Positions 10,519-10,589 of a stretch of 10,589 nt of DNA are shown piece by piece (position 1 is the stretch's first letter; each line of letters opens with the position of its first letter). Below the pieces are notes generated by a model that saw only the letters and a program-made list of their open reading frames with translations, searched no databases and was not told the origin of the DNA. This DNA is from Baffinella frigidus (Eukaryota > Cryptophyceae > Cryptomonadales > Baffinellaceae). Location of the stretch: assembly GCA_026770585.1 (NCBI GenBank), contig MU646357.1:1055829-1066417 (forward strand), given 5' to 3'. The translations under genes and the position numbers were made by a program.

Positions 10519-10589
10519 CCACACAGCGGACTTCGAAGGGATTTTGAATAACCCCTGAGCGATGAGACCTAGGACCCTACGGTAGGCAA
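10519..10589 (-). mobile_element. CCACACAGCGG-family element, copy 4, cut by the window end
   Basis: CCACACAGCGGACTTCGAAG then GGATTTTGAATAACCCCTGAGC and GACCTAGGACCCTACGGTAG. Same orientation as copy 3 (5670). It continues beyond the window, and its terminal repeat is the cleanest of the four. Confidence 0.65.

Overview
The window looks like the end of a eukaryotic nuclear chromosome. It opens with plant-type telomere sequence (C-rich strand CCCTAAA, as in green plants, many algae and several alveolates), mixed with CCCTA units. It has no bacterial operon structure: no RBS-led long ORFs and no close-packed genes. Coding signal comes as short G+C-rich exon-like blocks, many bounded by AG and GT. 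A microalga or alveolate-type protist is the best guess; the species cannot be named from this sequence.

The best-supported content is one + strand, intron-rich gene, or its decaying remains, for a protein with an N-terminal Ala/Lys/Glu-rich likely coiled coil, a basic linker, and about four to five MORN repeats. I chained eight exons: 572-663, 1345-1421 (or its twin 1143-1219), 3071-3173, 5015-5087, 6414-6501, 7676-7732, 8214-8331 and 9113-9199. Every junction is phase-compatible, and three junctions rebuild MORN repeats at the expected 23-24 residue spacing. The start codon, first exon and 3' end were not found.

The 'introns' are unusual because they are full of extra copies of the same exons. 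Layout: 1-233 telomere and subtelomere repeats; 231-462 two fold-back elements; 572-1421 coiled-coil exons and duplicates, one split by a 161-bp terminal-inverted-repeat element; 1613-1876 ELTE repeat and a 160-bp fold-back; 1976-3621 basic-linker exon array; 3331-3560 25-bp tandem repeat; 3727-4007 a duplicated 65-bp block of unknown nature; 4072-5580 array of about ten copies of the first MORN-type exon, each preceded by CCCTA-rich sequence and a CTAAC motif; 5399-6408 inverted-repeat elements and an inverted duplication; 6414-8331 MORN exons with fold-back elements between them; 8762-10500 C-terminal exon copies ending in a tandem array of about 210 bp period, one unit interrupted by another inverted-repeat element.

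The duplicated exons keep reading frame better than their flanks keep sequence. That fits either recent local duplication of a constrained gene (possibly alternative exons) or a subtelomeric graveyard of exon fragments; the sequence alone does not decide. No tRNA, rRNA, CRISPR or transposase gene was found.
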